Notes: generated by a model not told the origin, from the letters alone. A stretch of 13,006 nucleotides of DNA from JBHHXR01 sp046757205 (GCA_046757205.1 JBHHXR010000086.1:1-13006), one strand, 5' to 3'; counted from the stretch's first letter, positions 1-7,093 are shown. Program-made: numbers and translations.

Positions 1-199
1 CATCCCGGCCAGTGTGCGACAAGTTCCGGATTTCGCGGCGTCGATACGGCACCCGCGCCATGAAGATCCCGATCGACGGAAGGACCACCGGTATCGCGAC
101 GCGGATCACGTCTGTGATCACGAACCCTTTACTGCCGGGTCCGACATGCCGCGGAATCGCGATTTGGCGCCGGGTGCGGTTGGCCGGCAGATTGGCCGG
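1..199. other. Left-edge region with no convincing gene
   Basis: No reading frame here gives a protein I recognise. One frame entering from the left edge stops at the TGA at 61-63, so a few codons of an upstream gene could end there, but the visible peptide resembles nothing I know. Frames that run through toward the pobA remnant look like chance open frames in high-GC DNA. The only structure I see is a small inverted repeat at 104-119. The region is probably the former upstream region of pobA plus flanking DNA. Confidence 0.4.
104..119. promoter_or_regulatory. Short inverted repeat upstream of the pobA remnant
   Basis: GATCAC (104-109) and GTGATC (114-119) form a perfect inverted repeat with a 4-base spacer. 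GTGATCAC (114-121) is itself an 8-base palindrome, and GATCACG occurs twice (104-110, 116-122). The repeat lies about 80 bases before the pobA remnant start, where a regulator of a catabolic gene could bind. No neighbouring regulator gene is visible and a short repeat can arise by chance, so an operator role is only a suggestion. Confidence 0.2.
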
Positions 200-871
200 G
201 TGCGAACGCAGGCTGCAATCATCGGTCCCGGCCCTGCCGGCCGGTTCCTCGGGCAACTCCGGCATCGCGCCGGTATCGAAAACGCGATTCCGGAAAGGGC
301 CACGCAGGACCACGTGCCGGGTCGCGTTCGGGCAGGAGTTCCGGAGGAGGGAACGGTCCGGCTGGCCGAGAAGGCTGGCGCGGCGGCGCGCCTGCGCCGC
401 GAAGGCCTGCGCCGCGGCGCAATCGAAATCGCCTTCGGCGGCGAACACGATTGCGTCGATCTGATGCGCCTGACCGGCGGCAGGCGGGTGACGGTCTACA
501 GCCAGACCGAGATTACCGCCGACCTGATGGCGGCCCGCGAAGCCGCCGGGTTGCCGACCGCATACCAAGCGGCAGCGGTGCAGCCGGAGGGGTTCGACCG
601 CGCCGCCGGCGACGTGCACTACCTGTTCGACGCGTTGCGCAAACACTGCGACGAGGGTTTGAGGGCCGGGCACGGCGGCCCTTCGGCGCGGGCGCTCTCG
701 CGGGTCTGGAAGCCGGTGCGTTTTTCCTGGTCGATGACCGCGATGCTGCGCCGCTTCCCCGATACCGGCGCCTTCGGCCCGCGCATCCAGACCACGGAAC
801 CGGAGTATCTGACCGGTTCCGGCTTGGCCGCCGGCGCGCTGGCGGAAAACTGCGGGGGCCTGGCGTTCTGA
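200..871 (+). pseudogene. pobA: 4-hydroxybenzoate 3-monooxygenase remnant, internally deleted
   Basis: PobA is an FAD- and NAD(P)H-dependent monooxygenase that turns 4-hydroxybenzoate into protocatechuate. From the GTG at 200, 133 codons align without gaps to residues 1-133 of the Pseudomonas enzyme as I recall it: the FAD Rossmann motif GxGxxG is kept (GPGPAG, 9-14), as are Glu32 and Arg44. The next residues match the family only from about position 302 on (AAGDVHYLF...). About 167 residues are therefore missing, including the DG motif, the GDAAH FAD motif and active-site residues Tyr201, Arg214, Tyr222 and Pro293. In the tail, FSWSMTAMLRRFPDTGAFG is clearly PobA, but the ENY motif carrying Tyr385 reads ENC. 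The frame stays open for 223 residues against about 390 normally. With the core gone it cannot hydroxylate; it is a remnant, though it could still be translated. No good ribosome binding site precedes the GTG. Confidence 0.85.
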
Positions 872-952
872 GGCGGAGAGGCCGCTTTCCTCGGTTGTGA
901 GGCGCAACCCGTTCCTCTATCGCTTGCGTGAACCAGACAGGAGCAGGAAGAC

Positions 953-1891
953 ATGGCCGCCCGCCCGATCATCATCGACACCGATCCCGGCCAGGACGAC
1001 GCGGTGGCGATCCTCCTGGCGCTCGCCTCGCCGGAACTGGAGGTTCTGGGCGTCACCGCGGTGGCCGGCAACGTGCCGCTGCCGCTGACCCAGAAAAACG
1101 CCCGCAAGGTGGTGGAACTGGCCGGCCGCACCGACGTGCCGGTGTTCGCCGGGGCGTCCCGGCCGCTGGTGCGCAAGCTGGTGACGGCGGAAAACGTGCA
1201 CGGCAAGACCGGGCTCGACGGCCCCGACCTGCCGGAGCCGACGATGCCCTTGCAGGCGCGGCACGCGGTGGACTTTATCGTCGATACGCTGCGCCAGCGC
1301 CCGCCAGGATCTGTCACGCTCTGCGCCCTCGGGCCACTGACGAATATCGCGCTGGCGCTTGTTCGCGCGCCCGACATCGCCGGGCGGATCGAACGGATCG
1401 TGCTGATGGGCGGCGGATTCTTCGAGGGCGGCAACACCACGCCGGCGGCCGAGTTCAACGTCTACGTCGATCCCCATGCGGCGAAAACCGTGTTCGCGTC
1501 GGGCGTGCCGATCACCGTCCTGCCGCTCGACGTCACGCATCGGGCGCTGACCACGCGGGTCCGCATAGAGAGGTTTCGCGGCATGGGCACCCCGGCGGGC
1601 ATCGCCACGGCGGAACTGCTGGATTTCTTCGAGCGATTCGATGAGCAGAAATACGGCACCGAGGGCGGCCCGCTGCACGACCCCAACGTCATCGCCTGGC
1701 TCGTGAAGCCGGAAATCTATGGCGGCCGCGAGGTGAATGTCGAGATCGAGACGGGTTGCGAGCTTACCATGGGCATGACGGTCGTCGACTGGTGGCGCGT
1801 GACCACCCGTGAGCCTAACGCCCGCTGGATCAGAACGGTCGATGACGAAGGCTTTTTCGAGCTTCTGGCGGAGCGCATCGGACGGCTGTGA
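953..1891 (+). CDS. Nucleoside hydrolase (inosine-uridine preferring family)
   Basis: This 312-residue cytosolic enzyme should cleave the N-glycosidic bond of ribonucleosides to free base and ribose, a salvage or catabolic step. The family hallmark, the calcium-binding aspartate cluster DTDPGQDD, is at residues 9-16. Also present are HGKTGLDG (83-90), LGPLTNIALAL (126-136), MGGG with PAAEFNVYVDP (152-174) and the catalytic HD pair in LHDPNVIAW (242-243). Length is normal for the family. The ATG follows an AGGAG-type ribosome binding site at 943-947. It stands alone: 81 bases separate it from the pobA remnant and 150 from rsfS. The sequence does not tell purine from pyrimidine preference, so no rih symbol is given. 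It looks intact. Confidence 0.95.
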   Translation: MAARPIIIDTDPGQDDAVAILLALASPELEVLGVTAVAGNVPLPLTQKNARKVVELAGRTDVPVFAGASRPLVRKLVTAENVHGKTGLDGPDLPEPTMPLQARHAVDFIVDTLRQRPPGSVTLCALGPLTNIALALVRAPDIAGRIERIVLMGGGFFEGGNTTPAAEFNVYVDPHAAKTVFASGVPITVLPLDVTHRALTTRVRIERFRGMGTPAGIATAELLDFFERFDEQKYGTEGGPLHDPNVIAWLVKPEIYGGREVNVEIETGCELTMGMTVVDWWRVTTREPNARWIRTVDDEGFFELLAERIGRL

Positions 1892-1966
1892 GCGCCATCG
1901 GCGGAGACGGTCCGTTTTGACCGGATTGTCACATCGCCGTCACGGCATGGTGGCATTGCCTTGAGG

Positions 1967-1999
1967 GGACTCGATACACATGTTAATTGTATCGAGTCC
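1967..1999. repeat. Perfect 12-bp inverted repeat (hairpin 1 of rsfS leader)
   Basis: GGACTCGATACA (1967-1978) and TGTATCGAGTCC (1988-1999) are exact inverted repeats around the 9-base A/T-rich spacer CATGTTAAT. As RNA this is a stable 12-bp stem. It lies 75 bases past the nucleoside hydrolase stop and 42 before the preferred rsfS start. No T-run follows, since hairpin 2 starts at the next base, so it is not a classic intrinsic terminator. It could be a leader structure, an operator or a factor-dependent terminator. A weak promoter (TTGAGG 1961-1966, TTAATT 1983-1988, 16 apart) would overlap it. Confidence 0.6.
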
Positions 2000-2020
2000 G
2001 GCGCCGGTTGGTGCGGCGCC
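2000..2020. repeat. 7-bp GC-rich hairpin 2 of rsfS leader
   Basis: GGCGCCG (2000-2006) pairs exactly with CGGCGCC (2014-2020) around the 7-base loop GTTGGTG. It abuts hairpin 1 with no gap, so the two stems could stack in RNA, and it ends 6 bases before the ribosome binding site AAGGAGG (2027-2033). CCGGCGCCGG (1998-2007) is also a palindrome. Its position between hairpin 1 and the ribosome binding site suggests a role in the leader, but no known riboswitch or attenuator family is recognised. Confidence 0.45.
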
Positions 2021-2026
2021 CGTTGA

Positions 2027-2052
2027 AAGGAGGGAATCGTTCTGTCAGAACG
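2027..2052 (+). promoter_or_regulatory. Strong Shine-Dalgarno and palindrome around the rsfS start
   Basis: AAGGAGG (2027-2033) is a near-ideal ribosome binding site. Eight bases later, in the rsfS frame, comes CTG (2042-2044). The CTG lies in the 15-base palindrome CGTTCTG-T-CAGAACG (2038-2052). In RNA the arms can form a 5-bp stem with a 5-base loop that holds most of the start codon. The only ATG close by (2058) is in another frame, which closes after about 30 codons. Confidence 0.55.
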
Positions 2053-2470
2053 TGTTTATGCGGCCGAGTTGTCCGCGAATCCCGCTGCGGCGAATGCCCC
2101 GGGCGGAACCCAGATACCGAGCAGCGAACTGCTCTCATTCATCCTGAAATCGCTGGAAGAAGACAAGGCCGAGGACGTGGTGGCAATTGACCTCCACGGC
2201 AAGTCGGAGTTGGCCGACTACATGGTCGTGGCCTCCGGCCGGTCCTCGCGGCAGGTCGGTTCGATAGCCGAGAAGCTGTCGGAGCGCCTGAAGGCGGATT
2301 TGCGCCTTCTGTGCAAGATGGAAGGAAAGAACCAGGGGGACTGGGTTCTGATCGACTGCGGTGACGCGGTTGTCCACGTTTTCCGCCCGGAAGTTCGCGA
2401 GTTCTATCAGCTCGAAAAGATGTGGCTGTCAGGCCCGGCCGGAAATTCGGCCGCCGCAGGCGCCGGCTAG
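2042..2470 (+). CDS. rsfS: Ribosomal silencing factor RsfS
   Basis: RsfS (YbeB/DUF143 family) binds ribosomal protein uL14 on the 50S subunit and blocks joining with the 30S, lowering translation when nutrients are short. The core is clear: LEEDKAEDVVAIDLHGKSE, LADYMVVASGRSSRQVGSIA, DWVLIDCGDAVVHVF, then FYQLEKMW near the end. The start is uncertain. An in-frame stop at 2024-2026 limits it, and no ATG or GTG lies between there and the conserved core. Options are CTG at 2042, with an excellent ribosome binding site and giving 142 residues beginning (M)SERVYAAELS, or TTG at 2069, giving 133 residues with no visible binding site. I prefer 2042. The family core needs neither extension. nadD, often next to rsfS, is absent here; rlmH follows after 21 bases, so the two are probably co-transcribed. 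Confidence 0.93.
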   Translation: MSERVYAAELSANPAAANAPGGTQIPSSELLSFILKSLEEDKAEDVVAIDLHGKSELADYMVVASGRSSRQVGSIAEKLSERLKADLRLLCKMEGKNQGDWVLIDCGDAVVHVFRPEVREFYQLEKMWLSGPAGNSAAAGAG

Positions 2471-2491
2471 GCCACCCGGCCGGCCACACCG

Positions 2492-2962
2492 ATGCGGATC
2501 ACCATATGCGCCGTCGGCCGCATGCGCGGCGGACCGGAGAAGGTTCTTGTCGACGACTATCTGCGGCGGCTGGAGCGCACCGGCCGGTCTGTTGGCGTCG
2601 GCCCGTGCAAGCTGTTCGAGGTCGAGGACCGAAAGGGCGGCAAACCGGCCGCCGAGGCCGAGCTGCTCGGACGGTCCATCCCGCAAGACGCGTACAGGAT
2701 ATTGCTGGACGAACGCGGGCGTGCGATGGGGTCGGCGGAATTCGCGCGGCAAATAGCGGGGCTGCGCGACCAGGGCCGGCGGGACGCCGCATTCGTCATC
2801 GGCGGCGCGGACGGGTTCGACCCGGAGTTTCGCTCAGAGGCCGATCTGCTTCTTTCGCTCGGCCCGATGGTTTGGCCGCACATGCTGGCACGGGTGATGC
2901 TTGCCGAACAGCTTTACCGGGCGACGACGATCCTGGCCGGTACGCCTTATCACCGTGCGTGA
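2492..2962 (+). CDS. rlmH: 23S rRNA (pseudouridine1915-N3)-methyltransferase RlmH
   Basis: RlmH is a SPOUT-class S-adenosylmethionine methyltransferase that methylates pseudouridine 1915 in helix 69 of 23S rRNA on the assembled 70S ribosome. The 156 residues match the usual length (155 in E. coli). Visible landmarks are the N-terminal strand MRITICAVGRM, LDERG (72-76), the cofactor-loop motif FVIGGADGF (101-109), LARVMLAEQLYRA (132-144) and the C-terminal PYHR (152-155), used in binding and catalysis. The ATG is 21 bases after the rsfS stop with only a poor ribosome binding site, which suggests coupling to rsfS translation. The pairing with rsfS is widely conserved. Confidence 0.97.
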   Translation: MRITICAVGRMRGGPEKVLVDDYLRRLERTGRSVGVGPCKLFEVEDRKGGKPAAEAELLGRSIPQDAYRILLDERGRAMGSAEFARQIAGLRDQGRRDAAFVIGGADGFDPEFRSEADLLLSLGPMVWPHMLARVMLAEQLYRATTILAGTPYHRA

Positions 2963-3076
2963 ACTTCCCGGAGTGGAAATTTTTCGCGGGCCGCGCCGCC
3001 TGCGGCTATCGGAACTGGCAATTCCCTCCGCATCCGCCTAGTTTCACGCCCGGCCCCAGATTGCGGAGTTCCGAAC

Positions 3077-4603
3077 ATGTCTGCACCGAAGCCCGTTGTG
3101 TTGTGCGTCCTCGACGGCTGGGGCATGCGGCGGGAGACCGAAGCCAATGCGGTGGCGCTGGCTCGGACGCCGGCATTCGACCGGATGATGGCGGAGTGTC
3201 CGAACGCGACGCTGGCGCCCTCTGGCGAGTCGGTCGGCCTGCCGACGGGGCAGATGGGCAATTCCGAGGTCGGTCACATGAACATAGGAGCAGGACGCGT
3301 CGTCTGGATGGACCTGCCGCGCATCGACAAGGCGATCGGATCGGGCGAACTGGCCGGCAATGCCAGGCTCGCGGACTTCATGGAAACGCTCTCCGGCACG
3401 CGCGGAGTTGCGCATCTGGCCGGGCTCGCCTCGCCGGGTGGCGTGCATTCGCACCAGCGTCATATCGCGTTTCTGGCCAACGTCATCGCCTCCCGGGGAA
3501 TCCCGGTCGCCGTCCACGCTTTTCTCGACGGCCGCGACGTGGCGCCGAAATCCGCTCTGGACCAGATCTCCGAACTGGAAGGGCAGCTTCCCCGAGGCGC
3601 GCGGATCGCCACTGTCTCGGGCCGGTTCTACGCCATGGACCGGGACCGGCGATGGGACCGCGTCGAACAGGCGTTCGACGTCATGGCCAGCGCCAGCGGT
3701 TTGCGCGCCGAATCCGCCGCCGAGGCGATTGCTCAGGCTTATGCGCGCGGCGAGACGGACGAATTCGTGACGCCGACGACGATCGGACCCTATCGCGGCA
3801 TGATCGACGGGGACGGCCTGCTTTTCGCGAATTTCAGGGCGGACCGCGCACGCGAACTCCTGTCGGCGCTGGTTGATCCGGCTTTCGAGGATTTCGACCC
3901 GTCCGACCGGCCGAAATTCGCCGCCGTTTGCGGGATGGTCGAATATTCGAAGGAACTGGCGCGCCACGTGCCGCCGCTGTTTCCGCCCGTGGACATCGTC
4001 AATACCATCGGGGCGTGGCTGTCGGGCCGGGGAAAGAAGCAGTTGCGCCTGGCGGAGACGGAGAAATACCCGCACGTCACCTTCTTCATGAACGGCGGTG
4101 TCGAGGAGCCGTCCGAGGGCGAGGATCGCTACATGGCGCCCAGCCCCAAGGTGCGGACCTACGACCTGAAGCCGGAAATGTCCGCCGCCGAAGTGACCGA
4201 ACGTCTGGTTGGCAGCATTCGCGGTCAGGACCACGACCTGATCATCGTGAATTTCGCCAATCCCGACATGGTCGGGCATACCGGCAATCTGAAAGCCGCG
4301 ATAACCGCGTGCGAGACGGTCGACGGCGGTGTCGCGCGGGCGCTGGAAGCGCTCGACGCGGTTGGGGGCGCCATGATCTTGACCGCCGACCACGGCAATT
4401 GCGAGATGATGATCGATCCCGAAACCGGCGGTCCGCACACGTCGCACACGCTGAACCCGGTGCCGGTGGTGCTGATCGGCGGCCCTGCCGGAGCAAGCCT
4501 GCGCCAGGGCGGGAGACTGTCCGATCTTGCTCCGACGCTGCTCGAACTGATGCAGGTGCCGGTACCGCCTGAGATGACCGGGCAAAGCCTGATCGATACC
4601 TGA
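3077..4603 (+). CDS. gpmI: 2,3-bisphosphoglycerate-independent phosphoglycerate mutase
   Basis: GpmI interconverts 3- and 2-phosphoglycerate in glycolysis and gluconeogenesis through a phosphoserine intermediate, using two divalent metal ions (usually Mn2+). The protein has 508 residues, the usual size. It shows the N-terminal metal motif LCVLDGWG (9-16), the nucleophile Ser63 in GQMGNSEVGH, GGVHSHQRH (121-129), DGRD (151-154), SGRFYAMDRDRRWDR (181-195), FANFRADRARE, and in the C-terminal half NFANPDMVGHTGN, TADHGNCE and HTSHT with the second set of metal ligands. The ATG follows GGAG (3065-3068). The 114-base gap after rlmH is the largest inside this run and could hold a promoter, though I cannot point to clear boxes. 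Its stop overlaps the next start (TGATG). Confidence 0.97.
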   Translation: MSAPKPVVLCVLDGWGMRRETEANAVALARTPAFDRMMAECPNATLAPSGESVGLPTGQMGNSEVGHMNIGAGRVVWMDLPRIDKAIGSGELAGNARLADFMETLSGTRGVAHLAGLASPGGVHSHQRHIAFLANVIASRGIPVAVHAFLDGRDVAPKSALDQISELEGQLPRGARIATVSGRFYAMDRDRRWDRVEQAFDVMASASGLRAESAAEAIAQAYARGETDEFVTPTTIGPYRGMIDGDGLLFANFRADRARELLSALVDPAFEDFDPSDRPKFAAVCGMVEYSKELARHVPPLFPPVDIVNTIGAWLSGRGKKQLRLAETEKYPHVTFFMNGGVEEPSEGEDRYMAPSPKVRTYDLKPEMSAAEVTERLVGSIRGQDHDLIIVNFANPDMVGHTGNLKAAITACETVDGGVARALEALDAVGGAMILTADHGNCEMMIDPETGGPHTSHTLNPVPVVLIGGPAGASLRQGGRLSDLAPTLLELMQVPVPPEMTGQSLIDT

Positions 4604-5715
4604 TGCGTTTCCACGTCATGACGGCAGCCGCGCTGGCGGCTCTTTTCACAAACTGTCCGGCCCCTTCGGCGGACCCGCTGGAGGAGATCGAGGCCGCCAT
4701 GGCGAGCATCGGCACGGCGCGCGCGCAACTGGCCGCCGCCGAGAAGCAGGGCGGCCGCGGCGCCGCGCGGGCCGCGGCGCTTGCCGCCTACGAGGAGGCT
4801 CTTGCCGCCCTGCGCGAAGGGCTGAGGGCCGGCAGTCGCGAACGCGACGCCCTGCGCGCGCGGATCCAGGCAGAAGAAAGGCGCGCCGGGCGCGTGATTC
4901 CGGTGCTCGAAATCCTTGGCCGTTTACCGAAAGAGGGACGTCTGAGCCATCCCGGCGGGCCGGCGGCGGCGGTACGATCGGAGATCATACTGGCGTCGGT
5001 ACTGTCCGGCCTGAAGACCCGAACCGCCCGGCTGCGGTCCCGTCTTGACAAGATATCGCTGCTGGCCGCGACACAGGAGCAAGCCGTCGCCGTGCTTCGC
5101 GCCGGCATGCTGGCCACGGCGCGCAACAGGGAAAGCCCGGGCGCGGACGCCAAGGCTGGCGCCGCAGCGCCCGATCCCGAGACGACGGCGGCGGCCCTGC
5201 GGCAGGGGAGCGATGCGCTTGCCGCGCTTGCGCGGCTGATTTCCGCCTCTCCCCCGGGGCAGGAAACCGCGGCGGCAAAGAGCGGTGCGAAACTGCCCCT
5301 GCCGGTAGCCGGGCGCCTACGGCGGGCATTCTTTACCGAAGATGCGGGAGGGCATCGCCGGCCCGGGATCGTCCTCGCGGCGGAACCGGGCGCCTCGGTT
5401 ACGTCTCCGGCTCTCGCGACGGTGCGGTTCGCCGGTGCGTTTTCGGGCTACGGACAGGTGGTTGTTCTGGAAATCCGTGCCGATTCGCTTATTGTTCTCG
5501 CCGGGCTGGCGGTGGCGCTGGTCACCGAGGGCGAGATAGTGCAGGCGGGTGAAATCGTCGGCCTGCTCGGTGGCGGCGAGGCCAGCGATGAAGAAAAATT
5601 GATTGCCGCCCCGAAAGGAACTGGCAGCAAACCCGAGGAAACGCTTTATATAGAGGCGAGACTTAATGGCGAACCGGTTGATCCCGCGGATTGGCTGGAT
5701 CTGCCTGTGCAATAA
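4603..5715 (+). CDS. EnvC-like murein hydrolase activator with degenerate LytM domain
   Basis: EnvC-type proteins are periplasmic and switch on amidases that split septal peptidoglycan during division. The 370-residue product starts with a short Sec signal (about 1-23, hydrophobic AAALAALF; the Cys lacks a proper lipobox). An Ala/Arg/Glu-rich helical region, likely coiled coil, runs from about 24 to 220. The C-terminal LytM/M23-like domain (about 230-366) is recognisable from GIVLAAEPGASVTSPA, VRFAGAFSGYGQ and LYIEARLNGEPVDPADWL. Zinc ligands are missing: the HxGxD site reads RPGIV, and the HxH site reads LYI. Even the EHGxxYH stretch I expect in EnvC proteins reads EIRADSLIV. It cannot be a hydrolase and would act, if at all, as an activator. 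The start overlaps the gpmI stop by one base; ctpA follows 12 bases later. It is somewhat shorter than typical relatives. Confidence 0.85.
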   Translation: MRFHVMTAAALAALFTNCPAPSADPLEEIEAAMASIGTARAQLAAAEKQGGRGAARAAALAAYEEALAALREGLRAGSRERDALRARIQAEERRAGRVIPVLEILGRLPKEGRLSHPGGPAAAVRSEIILASVLSGLKTRTARLRSRLDKISLLAATQEQAVAVLRAGMLATARNRESPGADAKAGAAAPDPETTAAALRQGSDALAALARLISASPPGQETAAAKSGAKLPLPVAGRLRRAFFTEDAGGHRRPGIVLAAEPGASVTSPALATVRFAGAFSGYGQVVVLEIRADSLIVLAGLAVALVTEGEIVQAGEIVGLLGGGEASDEEKLIAAPKGTGSKPEETLYIEARLNGEPVDPADWLDLPVQ

Positions 5716-5727
5716 GGAAGACATCGT

Positions 5728-7059
5728 ATGAGAAAGTATCTTTTCGCGGCAGTCGGCGGCGCTCTGGCCGGGGTCGTCGCGACAATGCAATTCGCCGCGC
5801 CGATCGTTGCACAGGAAACCGACCGCAACCGGACGACCTACGAGCAACTGGATCTGTTCGGCGACATATTCGAACGAGTCCGGTCGAGCTATGTCGAGGA
5901 GGTCGACGAGGAGAAGCTGATCGAGAGCGCGATCAACGGAATGCTGTCGTCGCTCGATCCGCATTCGAACTACCTTCCGCCGGACGATTTCGAGGACATG
6001 CGCATCCAGACGCGCGGCGAGTTCGGCGGGCTTGGCATAGAAGTCACGCAGGAAAACGGATACGTGAAAGTCGTCTCGCCGATCGACGACACGCCGGCGG
6101 CACGCGCGGGCATTCAGGCGGGCGATCTGATCACCCATGTGGACGGCGAGCCGGTGCTCGGCCTGACCCTGAATGAGGCCATCGACAAGATGCGCGGCCC
6201 GGTTGGCTCGGAAATCGTGATCACGATCGTGCGCGAAAGTGTCGATGAGCCCTTTGACGTCACCATTATCCGCGACACGATCAAGATTTCGGCGGTGCGC
6301 TCGCGGATCGAGGGTGACGTTGTTTACCTCAGGATCACCACTTTCAACCGCCAAACGACGCCGGGGCTGGAGGAGAACCTGAGGAAAAAGGTCGAGGAAC
6401 TCGGCGGCATTGACAAGGTTTCGGGCTTTGTCATCGACCTGCGCAACAATCCCGGCGGCCTGCTTACCGAGGCCATTGGCGTGGCGGACGCGTTCCTTGA
6501 AGCTGGTGAGATCGTCTCGACGCGCGGCCGGAACCCCGAAGACAGTGACCGCTACAACGCCACCAAGGGCGATCTGGCGCAGGGCAAGCCGCTGGTGGTG
6601 CTGATCAACGGCGGCTCTGCGTCGGCCTCTGAGATCGTCGCCGGTGCATTGCAGGACCATCGCCGGGCCGTCATCGTCGGCACGCGCAGCTTCGGCAAGG
6701 GATCGGTCCAGACCATCATGCCGCTGCAGGGAAACGGCGCCATGCGGCTGACGACGGCGCGCTATTACACCCCGTCGGGACGGTCCATCCAGTCGCTCGG
6801 CGTGCAGCCCGACGTCATCGTCGAATACCGCCCGCCCGAGGAAACCCCCGAGGAAGCCGAGCCGCCGCGCGGATTCCGCTCCGAGGCCGAGCTGCGCGGT
6901 TCGCTGAGCAACGACAGCCTGACGGAAGACGAACGCCGCCAGCTCGAGGAAGAGCGCAAGATGCAGGAGGAAGCGGTCAAGCGGCACAGTTCCGACAACC
7001 AGCTCGCCTATGCGCTGGATTTCATCAAGGGCCTGTCGGTTCTGGCGCAGGGCAGGTAG
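5728..7059 (+). CDS. ctpA: Carboxyl-terminal processing protease CtpA (S41 family)
   Basis: CtpA proteases cut proteins near the C-terminus in the periplasm; targets in other bacteria include peptidoglycan hydrolases. This 443-residue protein has a signal sequence (1-28, ending IVA-Q), a helical cap (SSLDPHSNYLPP), a PDZ domain (about 95-170, GEFGGLGIEV) and the S41 core. The catalytic Ser299 in GGSASASE, Lys324 and Gln328 in FGKGSVQ keep the Ser-Lys-Gln spacing of Prc and CtpB. VIDLRNNPGG (235-244) and YYTPSGRSIQ are also typical. A charged Glu/Arg-rich stretch (about 370-425) precedes the end. AAGGAAG at 5714-5720 serves as ribosome binding site. Placement right after the EnvC-like gene fits a shared role in cell-wall remodelling. 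Confidence 0.96.
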   Translation: MRKYLFAAVGGALAGVVATMQFAAPIVAQETDRNRTTYEQLDLFGDIFERVRSSYVEEVDEEKLIESAINGMLSSLDPHSNYLPPDDFEDMRIQTRGEFGGLGIEVTQENGYVKVVSPIDDTPAARAGIQAGDLITHVDGEPVLGLTLNEAIDKMRGPVGSEIVITIVRESVDEPFDVTIIRDTIKISAVRSRIEGDVVYLRITTFNRQTTPGLEENLRKKVEELGGIDKVSGFVIDLRNNPGGLLTEAIGVADAFLEAGEIVSTRGRNPEDSDRYNATKGDLAQGKPLVVLINGGSASASEIVAGALQDHRRAVIVGTRSFGKGSVQTIMPLQGNGAMRLTTARYYTPSGRSIQSLGVQPDVIVEYRPPEETPEEAEPPRGFRSEAELRGSLSNDSLTEDERRQLEEERKMQEEAVKRHSSDNQLAYALDFIKGLSVLAQGR

Positions 7060-7093
7060 CGCCGCGCCGCCGGCAAGGCAACGGGAGAGCGGT

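Noticed and set aside
12..464. Small gene starting at ATG 61 before the pobA remnant
   Set aside because: There is no ribosome binding site or recognisable product, and the frame runs out of phase through the recognisable pobA segment.
1967..1999. Intrinsic terminator of the nucleoside hydrolase gene
   Set aside because: The stem is strong but is followed at once by GGCGCCGG and not a T-run, so a classic Rho-independent terminator is not supported, although factor-dependent termination remains possible.
2038..2052. LexA box near the rsfS start
   Set aside because: The palindrome is GTTC-N5-GAAC, whereas the alphaproteobacterial LexA site is a direct repeat GTTC-N7-GTTC; orientation and spacing do not fit.
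2361..3876. Plus-strand frames overlapping the rsfS end, rlmH and gpmI in other phases
   Set aside because: They translate to Arg/Gly/Ala-rich sequence with no motif, while the rlmH and gpmI frames carry complete family signatures.
3044..4585. Long open frame (513 codons) on the minus strand opposite gpmI
   Set aside because: It is antisense to a fully conserved gpmI, its translation is rich in Arg, His and Asp with no family motif, and long antisense frames are common in high-GC DNA.
7010..7093. Upstream extension of the rppH frame inside the end of ctpA
   Set aside because: The extra residues are not Nudix-like and overlap conserved ctpA codons; a ribosome binding site precedes TTG 7094 instead.
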